Positions 1 to 6,103 of a DNA stretch of 8,960 nucleotides are shown piece by piece (position 1 is the stretch's first letter; each line of letters opens with the position of its first letter). The position numbers and the translations under genes are program-made. The notes under the pieces are model-generated. The model saw only the letters and a list, made by a program, of their open reading frames with translations. It searched no databases and was not told where the DNA came from. This DNA is from Akkermansia sp. (GTDB lineage: Bacteria; Verrucomicrobiota; Verrucomicrobiia; Verrucomicrobiales; Akkermansiaceae), in contig JAIFNK010000091.1 in NCBI GenBank assembly GCA_020047775.1, positions 1 to 8,960 on the forward strand, in the 5' to 3' direction.

Positions 1-119
1 TGCAAAAAGGTTTCACCCTCAATGCCATCCGCGACGCCGACATCCCGCCGATGCCCGCCGCCGTGAAAAAAGAATTCGATAAACAACCGCTGGAACTCAT
101 CTTCAACTTCTATTTCTAA
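1..119 (+). CDS. C-terminal end of a TonB/TolA-like energy transducer (partial)
   Basis: An open frame enters from the left edge (first whole codon at 3) and stops at TAA 117-119, leaving 38 visible residues. The end includes IPPMPAAVKKEF and finishes LELIFNFYF. A Pro-rich turn, then a short amphipathic stretch and a final beta strand of alternating hydrophobic residues resembles the C-terminal domain of TonB/TolA-type proteins, which touches outer-membrane receptors in the periplasm. Only 5 nt separate it from exbB, and TonB-like genes often sit beside exbB-exbD, which supports the call. The bulk of the protein, including the N-terminal membrane anchor, lies outside the window, so the family assignment is inference. 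Another periplasmic protein of the same operon is possible. Confidence 0.55.
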   Translation, partial: QKGFTLNAIRDADIPPMPAAVKKEFDKQPLELIFNFYF

Positions 120-124
120 CCAAC

Positions 125-802
125 ATGACCATCGCATCCCTGGGACAAATCCTCGCAACCACCGAACCGGGCGGCCTCGCCGTCGCTTGGGAATTTTTGG
201 AGAAAGGCGGCGTTTTCATGATCCCGCTCGGCATCACGTCCGTCGCCGGAGTGATGGCCATCCTCTACAAATTCCTCTCACTTTCGAACACCCGCGTGGT
301 CCCGGCTCCCTTGGTCCGCGAGTTGGACCAGTTTCAGAATCGAATCGTCACCGACAACGTCGAGCCGTTGTTGCGCAAGGTGAACGAGGGGGACAGCGCC
401 CTCGCCCGCCTCGCCGCCGTCGTCTTCAAACACCGCGGCAAGCACCGCAGTGAAATCACCCACGCCGTGGAGTCCGCCGCCCGTGAGGAAACGGTGCATC
501 TCCATGCCGGCATCGGCGTGCTGGACACCATCATCACCATCGCCCCGCTGCTAGGGCTGCTAGGGACCGCATCCGGGCTGGTCCGCATTTTCCAAGGCCT
601 CGGTGACAATTCCGACCACCTCGCCATCGCCCGCGGCATCTCGGAAGCGCTCACCACCACCATCGTCGGCCTCGCCATCGCCGTGCCCTGCGTCGTCGCC
701 CACGGCTACTTCGTCCGGCGGATCGAGACACTCACGGCGCGGCTGGAATCCTCGCTCACCGACCTCGCGCACGCCTGCGAAAAGCCCAACTCGAACCCTT
801 GA
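125..802 (+). CDS. exbB: ExbB/TolQ/MotA-family proton channel subunit
   Basis: A 225-residue inner-membrane protein. With ExbD it should form the channel that uses the proton motive force to energise a TonB-like protein. Three hydrophobic segments are visible: about residues 30-50 (VFMIPLGITSVAGVMAILYK), 129-156 and 171-195. Between the first two is a charged cytoplasmic region of about 75 residues, as expected for the family. TM2 has the conserved APLLGLLGTASG stretch with Thr148, and TM3 has ALTTTIVGLAIAVP with Thr178/179. These are the pore threonines typical of ExbB. Length is near the family norm. The ATG at 125 follows the upstream stop by 5 nt without a clear Shine-Dalgarno, which suggests translational coupling. 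The stop is 6 nt before exbD. The family is secure. Whether it serves TonB, Tol or a specialised transporter cannot be told from this sequence. Confidence 0.93.
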   Translation: MTIASLGQILATTEPGGLAVAWEFLEKGGVFMIPLGITSVAGVMAILYKFLSLSNTRVVPAPLVRELDQFQNRIVTDNVEPLLRKVNEGDSALARLAAVVFKHRGKHRSEITHAVESAAREETVHLHAGIGVLDTIITIAPLLGLLGTASGLVRIFQGLGDNSDHLAIARGISEALTTTIVGLAIAVPCVVAHGYFVRRIETLTARLESSLTDLAHACEKPNSNP

Positions 803-808
803 TCCATC

Positions 809-1225
809 GTGCGTTTTCATCGCCTCAAAACCACCCGCAGCCAGATCGCGGTCATTCCGATGATCGACATCCTGTTTGTGCTCCTGGTGTTCTTCATCGT
901 TTCCACCGCGTTCAAGAAGCCGCGCGACGTGCTGCGCATCGAGCTGCCCACCGTCCGCGAGATTCCGTCCGACACGGTGGCGGACGTCCGTTCCACCATC
1001 GCCCTGGACGCGACGGGCAATATCACCCTCGATTCACTCAAGGTTCCGGAGGGGCTCCTCGAGTCCTATCTGGCGGCCTATCAGCAACAGAACCCCGGCC
1101 GCAAACTCGAACTCGAAGCCGACCGAAACGTCCCCCTTGAGCGACTTCTCAAAGTCTGGGAATCCCTCAGCAAGGCGGGCATCCCGATCAAGGACGTCCC
1201 CGCCCGAATCAAGGTTTCCAAATAA
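809..1225 (+). CDS. exbD: ExbD/TolR-family biopolymer transport protein
   Basis: A 138-residue partner of the preceding ExbB. It has a short cytoplasmic N-terminus, one transmembrane helix at about residues 18-35 (MIDILFVLLVFFIVSTAF) and a periplasmic domain of about 100 residues. Asp20 at the start of the helix corresponds to the proton-carrying Asp of ExbD (Asp25 in E. coli). The periplasmic part reads like the family: ELPTV after the membrane, a TIALDATGNITLD strand pair, then a KLELEADRNVPLERLLKVWESLSKAGI segment split over about residues 96-122. The start is GTG at 809, 6 nt after the exbB stop. An in-frame ATG (Met18) lies inside the helix and would remove part of it, so GTG is preferred. 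The tight spacing implies co-transcription with exbB. Confidence 0.93.
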   Translation: MRFHRLKTTRSQIAVIPMIDILFVLLVFFIVSTAFKKPRDVLRIELPTVREIPSDTVADVRSTIALDATGNITLDSLKVPEGLLESYLAAYQQQNPGRKLELEADRNVPLERLLKVWESLSKAGIPIKDVPARIKVSK

Positions 1226-1250
1226 ACCCTTCACCACGAAACAAATCCCG

Positions 1251-2180
1251 ATGATCCATCAATCCATATCCCGCGCCGCACTCGCCCTCCTCTCGTTTTC
1301 CTCGCTCGCCGCCGGCCAGTGGGTCAATCTCTGGCCCGGGGATGCCCCCGGCAGCAAGCCCCGTCCCGCGGGATCCGAATCGGTGGTCAAGGGCCGCCTC
1401 AGCGACATCGAAACCCCGCAATATCAGGCCTATCTGCCCGACAAGGCAAAGTCCACCGGCGCGGCCGTCGTTATTTTCCCCGGCGGCGGCTACGGCATTC
1501 TGGCGGCGGATCATGAAGGTCGCGACTACGCCCAGTGGCTGACCGGGCACGGCATCGCCGGGATCGTGGTGAAATACCGGGTGAGCGGGAAACCGGAGCT
1601 CGGCTATCAATTCCCGGTGCCGTTCCTCGACGCGCGCCGCGCCATCCGCACCGTCCGCGCCAAGGCCGCGGAGTGGGGGATCGATCCGCAAAAGGTCGGC
1701 GTGATGGGCTCCTCCGCCGGAGGTCACCTCGCCAGCCTTTGCACGACACGGTTTGGCGACTCCTTCCCCGAGGAGGGTAAGGATGAAATCGACCGCCAGA
1801 GCTGCCGGCCTGATTTTTCCATTCTCATCTATCCGGTGATCTCGATGACCGATCTGCTGTCGCACAAAGGGTCGCGCAAGAATCTGTTGGGAGAAAATCC
1901 AAGCCCTGAAGCGTTGCTGAAATACTCCACCGACAAGGCTGTCACCAAGGACACACCGCCGGTGTTTCTTCTCAGCACTTCCGACGACATGGTCGATTGC
2001 CGCAACAGCCTGGAATTCGCCGCCGCCTGCAAGGCCAATGGCGTGCCCGTGTCCCTGCACCTTTTCGAAAAGGGCGGCCACGGTTACGGCTTGAAAGGAA
2101 AAGGCGATCTAGCCACCTGGCCGCTGCTGCTCGAACAATGGCTGGCGGCCAGGTTTCCACCGTTGCATGTGGGTCCGTGA
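1251..2180 (+). CDS. Secreted alpha/beta hydrolase (esterase-like, BD-FAE / prolyl oligopeptidase-like fold)
   Basis: A 309-residue predicted exported hydrolase. The ATG at 1251 is chosen because it begins a classic signal peptide (hydrophobic AALALLSFSSLAAG, cleavage likely near residue 22). The longer open frame upstream only overlaps exbD out of frame. After the NLWPGDAPG opening comes the oxyanion-hole segment IFPGGGYG (75-82), the nucleophile elbow G-S-S155-A-G with Ser155, an acidic position SDDMVD (Asp246 most likely, Asp245 alternative) and His277 in GGHGYGL. The Ser-Asp-His triad is therefore complete and in order. Relatives are often annotated as acetylxylan esterase, dienelactone hydrolase or generic alpha/beta hydrolase. 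The substrate is probably an ester on a carbohydrate or similar compound, but that is inference. It starts 25 nt after exbD and may be in the same operon. Confidence 0.88.
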   Translation: MIHQSISRAALALLSFSSLAAGQWVNLWPGDAPGSKPRPAGSESVVKGRLSDIETPQYQAYLPDKAKSTGAAVVIFPGGGYGILAADHEGRDYAQWLTGHGIAGIVVKYRVSGKPELGYQFPVPFLDARRAIRTVRAKAAEWGIDPQKVGVMGSSAGGHLASLCTTRFGDSFPEEGKDEIDRQSCRPDFSILIYPVISMTDLLSHKGSRKNLLGENPSPEALLKYSTDKAVTKDTPPVFLLSTSDDMVDCRNSLEFAAACKANGVPVSLHLFEKGGHGYGLKGKGDLATWPLLLEQWLAARFPPLHVGP

Positions 2181-2276
2181 GCGATGCCCCCGTTTATGGG
2201 TAAAGCCTTCGCCGAAGCCAATTTTGCGATGGTAAAGGGGCGGTGAGGCCCTAGATCGAGAACCAATTTACTCAAA

Positions 2277-2306
2277 ATATGGAGTGTGTGGGGACTCACT
2301 CCATAT
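2277..2306 (-). terminator. Perfect 10-bp-stem hairpin, likely terminator of the R-M operon
   Basis: The arms ATATGGAGTG (2277-2286) and CACTCCATAT (2297-2306) are exact reverse complements around a 10-nt loop. Read on the minus strand, the hairpin lies 27 nt past the restriction endonuclease stop and is followed by TTTTGAG, a short T-run that fits a rho-independent terminator. On the plus strand no T-run follows directly, so termination of the hydrolase operon here is less likely. The stem is not GC-rich and the loop is long, so a weak or bidirectional terminator, or a protein-binding palindrome, are alternatives. Apart from the short hairpin-like CTTC-GCC-GAAG near 2208, I see nothing else in the 2181-2333 gap. 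Confidence 0.5.
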
Positions 2307-2333
2307 AGGCTGATTCCCACGTTTTACAGGTTT

Positions 2334-2996
2334 TTAGCCTAAGCCGTATTTTTCAATGCGCTGACGGATTAGTAATAATCGCTCGTCCGGCTGTCCCTCA
2401 GAAATCTGGAAATATTGGGTGACTTGCTGGGATAATGCAGGAAGGCCGACGCGGCTTAAACCCGTTCCCCTTTGTCGACCAGTGTGGAATTGATCCCATT
2501 TCGAAATCGCTTGACCCTCTCGCGGGGAGCCAGTGGGATTGTTGCCGAAGCCATCAAGAATCCGGTTCCACAGGGGATCGAAGATTGAAACCAGTATCGA
2601 TTCTGCCAAGCCAATGAACGAATCCTCAACGGAGAGGTAGCGGCAAACAAAGTCGGATAACTCAAGATTTTCCGCTAGTGTTATTGAGTTTACGTGCGCA
2701 CGGAGTCGTCCTGAAATTTCGTGAGCTTGTGGTGGATCGAACTTAAATCCTTTCCGCATACCCTTGCGATCGGCCTTTCCAACGTAAATTGGGAGTTTTG
2801 GTGAATCGGTGAGATTCGATTCCCTAAAAGTCTGGTAAGGTTCAAAATTACCGCGATAGTAAAGTAGATAGACTCCTGCTCCAACTGGCCTCGTAAGAGG
2901 AGGAAGTGGGTGCACTGGTTGTTCAAGAACCTCTAGAGCGAGATTCAAAGCAATATTTGGAATCTCAATCGGATTGAACGGTTTCTGTTGTGACAT
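2334..2996 (-). CDS. Type II restriction endonuclease, GIY-YIG superfamily, Eco29kI family
   Basis: A 220-residue nuclease that should cut unmodified DNA at the site protected by the adjacent methyltransferase. The GIY-YIG core is visible as G41-V-Y43 (GAGVYLLYY) and Y71-V-G73 (PIYVGKA). Downstream are RLRAH (Arg97, His101), Glu132 in GLAESILV, and PLWNRILDGFGN with Asn144. The order and spacing of Tyr43, Tyr71, Arg97, His101, Glu132 and Asn144 match the catalytic set I recall for R.Eco29kI (Tyr49, Tyr76, Arg104, His108, Glu142, Asn154). The opening FNP...QPVHPLPPL is also typical. All key residues are present, so the enzyme looks active. Eco29kI cuts CCGCGG. The same specificity is a reasonable but unproven guess. 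The ATG at 2996 lies inside the methyltransferase gene, giving a 32-nt overlap and probable translational coupling. Confidence 0.92.
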   Translation of the reverse strand: MSQQKPFNPIEIPNIALNLALEVLEQPVHPLPPLTRPVGAGVYLLYYRGNFEPYQTFRESNLTDSPKLPIYVGKADRKGMRKGFKFDPPQAHEISGRLRAHVNSITLAENLELSDFVCRYLSVEDSFIGLAESILVSIFDPLWNRILDGFGNNPTGSPREGQAISKWDQFHTGRQRGTGLSRVGLPALSQQVTQYFQISEGQPDERLLLIRQRIEKYGLG

Positions 2997-4122
2997 ATGG
3001 TTGGATCTTGCTACCTACTGAACCAACGACTGTCGAGGCCAAGAACACCGGAACCGCATTTCCTAACTGTCTCAAACTTTCTGTCCAAGAGCCGGGAAAC
3101 TCGAAATCATCGGGGAATTTTTGAATCCGAGCGGCTTCCCTGACGCTGAAATACCTTATATGGCCATTCGAATGCCTGAGCATGTTTTCTCCACCTGGAA
3201 CGCCATGGTCACCAGCTTTCAATGCTTTCGAGGGTTCGTCCATTGGGCTTCCGGTGTGGCCTGGATAACTGCGAGCACCCGGTTGATAACGATGATTCAT
3301 CCACGTTGATTTCTGGCGAGGGTCACCCAAGCTTGAAATTGCATCACGAACCGTTTGCCAAGGTTTGGTGGTAGGAAGAATGCCGCGTTCTAGATCCCGG
3401 ATTTTTGTTTTTAGAGACTCCGGAGTGTTAACCGGCTTTTTGAGTCCATGGCGTTCCCAATAAGATCCTGTTACATACTGGTCGTAGAGCAATTCATCCG
3501 CACTGTGGGTCTCGGTTGGAAAGAACCAACGAGCACTCAGATCTGTTCGAAAACCAACGAAGAAAACCCGATGCCGGTGCTGTGGCACCCCATAGTTGGC
3601 GGCATTTGCGAGATTGATCGTGACCTTATAGCGAAGCCCAGTTTCAGACGACTTCGATGTGTGGTGACGCTCCAGTCGTTGGAAATTCTTTGTCCAATCT
3701 ACATTTTTCGAGATTGGGAAATCTGGATACGTCAGTTGAAGGCGGATGTATTCGACGTAGTTGCGGAATCCCGGGCGAAGAAGCCCCCGAACGTTTTCAA
3801 ACACGAAAGCCAAAGGTTGGAGTTCGCGAACGGCACGCACCGCTTGAGGAAACATGTCCCTGTGGTCGTCGTAGCCATTTGCCTTGCCTCCCATCGAAAA
3901 AGGCTGGCAAGGAGGTCCTCCTGCGACAAGATCTACTGGACCGAATTCGCTGAAACGCAGATTCCTTACGTCGTCACTGACGACATTCCAATGAGGGCGG
4001 TTGTGGCGCAAGGTGGCGCAGGCACTTCGGTTTCTTTCCACAAGGGCGACCGAATCAAAACCAGCATCTTCAAGCCCCAGGGCCAAGCCACCAGCTCCGG
4101 AAAACAGTTCAAGTGAACGCAT
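2965..4122 (-). CDS. DNA (cytosine-5-)-methyltransferase of a type II R-M system
   Basis: A 385-residue C5-cytosine methylase that should protect host DNA from the overlapping endonuclease. The ordered motifs are: I, LELFSGAGGLALG (4-16, S-adenosylmethionine binding); IV, AGGPPCQPFS (67-76) with catalytic Cys72; VI, FENVRG (108-113); VIII, QHRHRVFFVG (181-190); a variable target-recognition region from about 195 to 300; IX, FSVREAARIQKFPDDF (325-340); X, RQLGNAVP (351-358). The architecture is complete. I choose ATG at 4122, giving MRSLELFSG, the usual start for this family. An in-frame TTG at 4137 would add five residues. There is no N-terminal helix-turn-helix extension, so autoregulation through such a domain is unlikely. 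It is the first gene of the two-gene unit. Base composition is lower in GC than the flanks, suggesting transfer. Confidence 0.95.
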   Translation of the reverse strand: MRSLELFSGAGGLALGLEDAGFDSVALVERNRSACATLRHNRPHWNVVSDDVRNLRFSEFGPVDLVAGGPPCQPFSMGGKANGYDDHRDMFPQAVRAVRELQPLAFVFENVRGLLRPGFRNYVEYIRLQLTYPDFPISKNVDWTKNFQRLERHHTSKSSETGLRYKVTINLANAANYGVPQHRHRVFFVGFRTDLSARWFFPTETHSADELLYDQYVTGSYWERHGLKKPVNTPESLKTKIRDLERGILPTTKPWQTVRDAISSLGDPRQKSTWMNHRYQPGARSYPGHTGSPMDEPSKALKAGDHGVPGGENMLRHSNGHIRYFSVREAARIQKFPDDFEFPGSWTESLRQLGNAVPVFLASTVVGSVGSKIQPYVTTETVQSD

Positions 4123-4145
4123 GCGAAAAAATCTCAATTCACCGG

Positions 4146-4162
4146 AAATAGTCCAGCTATTT
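4146..4162. promoter_or_regulatory. Short inverted repeat upstream of the methyltransferase gene
   Basis: The arms AAATAG (4146-4151) and CTATTT (4157-4162) are exact reverse complements separated by 5 nt. The element lies 24-40 nt before the ATG of the methyltransferase, in an AT-rich stretch where its promoter or leader is expected. It could be an operator that controls the R-M genes or a small leader hairpin. Six-base arms of A/T-rich sequence can arise by chance, so this is only a candidate. Confidence 0.25.
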
Positions 4163-4401
4163 TTTACATTATTGTGGCAATGCCATGAGGCTCGACTGGG
4201 CGCAAAAGCAGTCGAATGTTGCCCGGAAAAACCCGTCAGTCAATCGAAAGTCGAAAGGGCCAGTAGTATCAGATCGAAACAAGGTGTTTTTTTTGATTTT
4301 TTCTCAAGGTCCGACATGGGCGTGAGGAGACTTGCCAGGTCGGGAGTTTCGATTTGGCCGTGTCTTTGGGGTTGGTTCCCGCATCGACACATTTAATAAA
4401 T

Positions 4402-4427
4402 AAATGGGGCCATTAAATGGGGTCATT
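4402..4427. repeat. 13-bp tandem direct repeat next to the transposase relic
   Basis: Two abutting copies, AAATGGGGCCATT (4402-4414) and AAATGGGGTCATT (4415-4427), match at 12 of 13 positions. The first copy also contains the small palindrome AATGG-GG-CCATT. They lie 56 nt upstream of the relic's probable ATG. G-run repeats of this sort are plausible end or recognition sequences for IS200/RAYT-type transposases, but this role is inferred from position only. Confidence 0.5.
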
Positions 4428-4482
4428 GCTCACGGATTCACAAAATGCTTGTCCGCGTGGAGCATGCGAAGCCGCTCCCTGT

Positions 4483-4743
4483 ATGGCTCGGCAATCTCGG
4501 TCCGAATATCCAGAAGCGGTTTGCCAGGTGATGGCCCGCGACAGCGGCGGCGATGACGTGTTTATCCCCGACGATGACCGGAAGTCGTTTTTCTTCCGCC
4601 TCGGCCAGGGCTGTGCGAGCCACGGCTGGATGATCCATGCGTGGGTGCTCATGGGCGTAAACGGTCAACAGAACCCCACGATCCCGCGGCGGCGGTTTGG
4701 GCGTAGGATGTCCGCCCTAGGGAAACCACCATCATTCAACTGA
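4483..4743 (+). pseudogene. Truncated IS200-like/RAYT transposase, N-terminal fragment
   Basis: From ATG 4483 the frame reads MARQSRSEYPEAVCQVMARD, then a DDRKSFFFRLGQGC segment and WMIHAWVLMG. This is the usual opening of REP-associated tyrosine transposases (MAR-x-R-x-x-Y-x-x-A-x-x-x-V-x-x-R, then a D-D-R helix and the HAWVLM strand). In intact relatives this strand leads straight into N-H-x-H-L, the HUH metal-binding motif. Here the sequence changes after about 4655 to unrelated residues, and both the HUH histidines and the later catalytic Tyr are missing. The open frame ends at 4743, overlapping the stop of the opposite-strand flavoprotein by 8 nt. The gene is therefore a non-functional relic, with its 3' portion lost by deletion at about 4655-4660. 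It is a different subfamily from the intact transposase at 7684-8775. Confidence 0.75.
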
Positions 4744-6004
4744 TTTCAATCCGCTTCGCCACCGGGATGTGCTGGTTCAGCCAGGCGAGGAAGAAGAACA
4801 GCCGCAGCCGCCACCAGACGGCGAAGGATAGGTCGGTGCGGCCGGCGAGCACCGCGTTCACCGAGCAGACGAGGCCCCAGCGGTTGTAGGGTTGGAAAAA
4901 CAACTGGGTGAAGTGCAGTTTGTAGAAATTCTCGATGAACTCCCAGTAAATCGCGATGCGCCTGCGGTTGTCCTTCTCGTAACGCTTCATCCCGGCGGTC
5001 AGCGGCTTGCCGGATTTCAAAGCCTGATGGATCGCCAGCGCGCCCTTCCGGGCGCTGGTCATCGCTAACAGGACTCCGCTCGAAAACATCGGATCGATGA
5101 AGCCGGAAGCGTCACCCACCCGCAGCACCCGCGGCGAGACGAGGCGCTCGTTTTTGTAGGAAAAATCCGCCATCACGTGCGGTTCTCCTAACATCTTCGC
5201 CTGTGGAAACCGCTTTTTCACCACCGGGGTGGACAGGACCGCGTCATCGAAGGCTTCCTGTGGAGTCATGCCGAGCGCCTTGTAATCCGCCGCGTCGATG
5301 ACGAGGCCGACGCTGGTGTTTCCCGTCGACAGCGGGATCAGCCACATCCAGGATTTTTCCCGCCGGACGATGAGGATATCGCCCTCCTGCTCGCCCGTCG
5401 GCATGTCCACGCCTTCGAAGTGGCCGAAGATGGCGATCTTGCGATGATCGGCGTAGAACTCGCGTTGTGACTCGCGGTTGGCCGTGAAATTTCCCAGCCC
5501 GCTCGCATCGACGAGATACGGCGCGGTGACCTCGTGCTCCGCGCCATCCACGGATTGGTATTTCAGGACGACGCGGTCCTTTTCCACCACGTGACCGAGC
5601 ACCCGGCTTTCCTCGCGCACTTCGGCGCCATGTTCGCGCGAGTGGTGCAGCAGGATGTCGTCGAATTTCGCGCGCTCCACCTGCATGGCTTCCGGATACT
5701 CGGTGAAGGCGCCTTTGGAAAAATCCAGGCGGTTGCCGCGCGAGCCGTTGCCCATGATGAACTGGGCGGCGCGTTTTTTCGTGAACCCCACGGTGGAGAC
5801 TTTTTCCCAAACCCCGAGCTCGTCGAAAATTTTCCGGTTATACGGCAGCAGCGACTCGCCGATGTGAAACCGCGGGAACTTCTCCTTCTCCAACACCAAC
5901 ACCCGCCGCCCGGCCTGCGCCAGCGTCGTTGCAGCGGTGGAACCCGCAGGCCCGCCGCCGATGACGATGGCGTCCCAGTTTGTTGGTGTGGCGTTCGGAA
6001 GCAT
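4736..6004 (-). CDS. Halogenase-like FAD-dependent oxidoreductase (flavoprotein A)
   Basis: A 422-residue flavoprotein. The Rossmann FAD motif is IGGGPAGSTAA (15-25), followed by Glu39 (ribose binding) in VLVLEKEKFP and the HIGESLLP block (47-54) typical of flavin-dependent halogenases and related reductases. W219-M-W-L-I-P224 matches the halogenase signature WxWxIP. VGDASGFIDPMFSSG (about 296-310) contains the second FAD contact and the FxxPxxSxG pattern. Lys77 in TKKRAAQF aligns with the lysine thought to form chloramine or guide HOCl in halogenases (Lys79 in PrnA). At 422 residues it is shorter than most tryptophan halogenases (about 500-550) and nearer the phenol/pyrrole halogenases and geranylgeranyl-reductase-like enzymes. 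Halogenation is plausible, but a monooxygenase or reductase role cannot be excluded. It is transcribed divergently from flavoprotein B, with 99 nt between them. Confidence 0.82.
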   Translation of the reverse strand: MLPNATPTNWDAIVIGGGPAGSTAATTLAQAGRRVLVLEKEKFPRFHIGESLLPYNRKIFDELGVWEKVSTVGFTKKRAAQFIMGNGSRGNRLDFSKGAFTEYPEAMQVERAKFDDILLHHSREHGAEVREESRVLGHVVEKDRVVLKYQSVDGAEHEVTAPYLVDASGLGNFTANRESQREFYADHRKIAIFGHFEGVDMPTGEQEGDILIVRREKSWMWLIPLSTGNTSVGLVIDAADYKALGMTPQEAFDDAVLSTPVVKKRFPQAKMLGEPHVMADFSYKNERLVSPRVLRVGDASGFIDPMFSSGVLLAMTSARKGALAIHQALKSGKPLTAGMKRYEKDNRRRIAIYWEFIENFYKLHFTQLFFQPYNRWGLVCSVNAVLAGRTDLSFAVWWRLRLFFFLAWLNQHIPVAKRIEIS

Positions 6005-6103
6005 CGGCGGACACTAAAAAGCCCAATTCCGCGCGGTTTGCAACCGCGGGTGCCGGAAAACAGCGATATTGCTTTTCCCGGATTTCCACCGAAGCTCCGC
6101 GCG
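6005..6103. promoter_or_regulatory. Shared divergent promoter region with an inverted repeat
   Basis: This 99-nt gap must hold both start signals of the two divergent flavoprotein genes. It contains an exact inverted repeat, CGCGGTT (6032-6038) and AACCGCG (6042-6048), with a 3-nt centre. This geometry suits a dimeric regulator's half-sites or a small hairpin. The right arm overlaps a CCGCGG hexamer (6044-6049), the site predicted for the nearby methyltransferase. I could not identify clear -35/-10 boxes or a strong Shine-Dalgarno for either gene. The regulator, if any, is not encoded in the window in recognisable form. Confidence 0.4.

Larger units (their letters stand above)
4138..4482. other. 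345-nt non-coding gap at the right side of the R-M module
   Basis: No convincing gene is seen here. Open frames on both strands lack family features. The part next to the methyltransferase (about 4145-4175) is AT-rich and is the likely promoter area for the minus-strand R-M unit, although I cannot point to a clean -35/-10 pair. A T-rich tract at about 4284-4302 would read as an A-tract upstream of that promoter. The right end holds a tandem repeat next to a transposase relic. The gap may therefore contain the junction between acquired and resident DNA. Confidence 0.5.

Noticed and set aside
876..1250. Upstream extension of the alpha/beta hydrolase
   Set aside because: It lies out of frame within exbD; the ATG at 1251 gives a proper signal peptide.
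1209..2081. 290-codon minus-strand frame opposite the hydrolase
   Set aside because: Antisense to a complete Ser-Asp-His hydrolase; no domain recognised.
2205..2219. Small hairpin-like GCCTTCGCCGAAGCC followed by AATTTT as a terminator for the hydrolase operon
   Set aside because: Only four contiguous pairs with a mismatch and no proper T-run; too weak to list as a feature.
3448..4116. 222-codon plus-strand frame opposite the methyltransferase, considered as an antisense gene
   Set aside because: The translation shows no family features, while the opposite strand has all C5 methyltransferase motifs in order.
4123..4137. TTG start five codons upstream of the methyltransferase ATG
   Set aside because: The ATG at 4122 gives the conventional MRSLELFSG opening; the extra residues add nothing recognisable.
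4417..4482. Longer start for the transposase relic
   Set aside because: The 22 extra residues do not resemble the family; homology begins at ATG 4483, and the ATG at 4418 falls inside the 13-bp repeat.
5534..6103. Upstream extension of flavoprotein B (190 codons)
   Set aside because: It overlaps flavoprotein A antisense; the FAD-binding start of the family lies just after ATG 6104.
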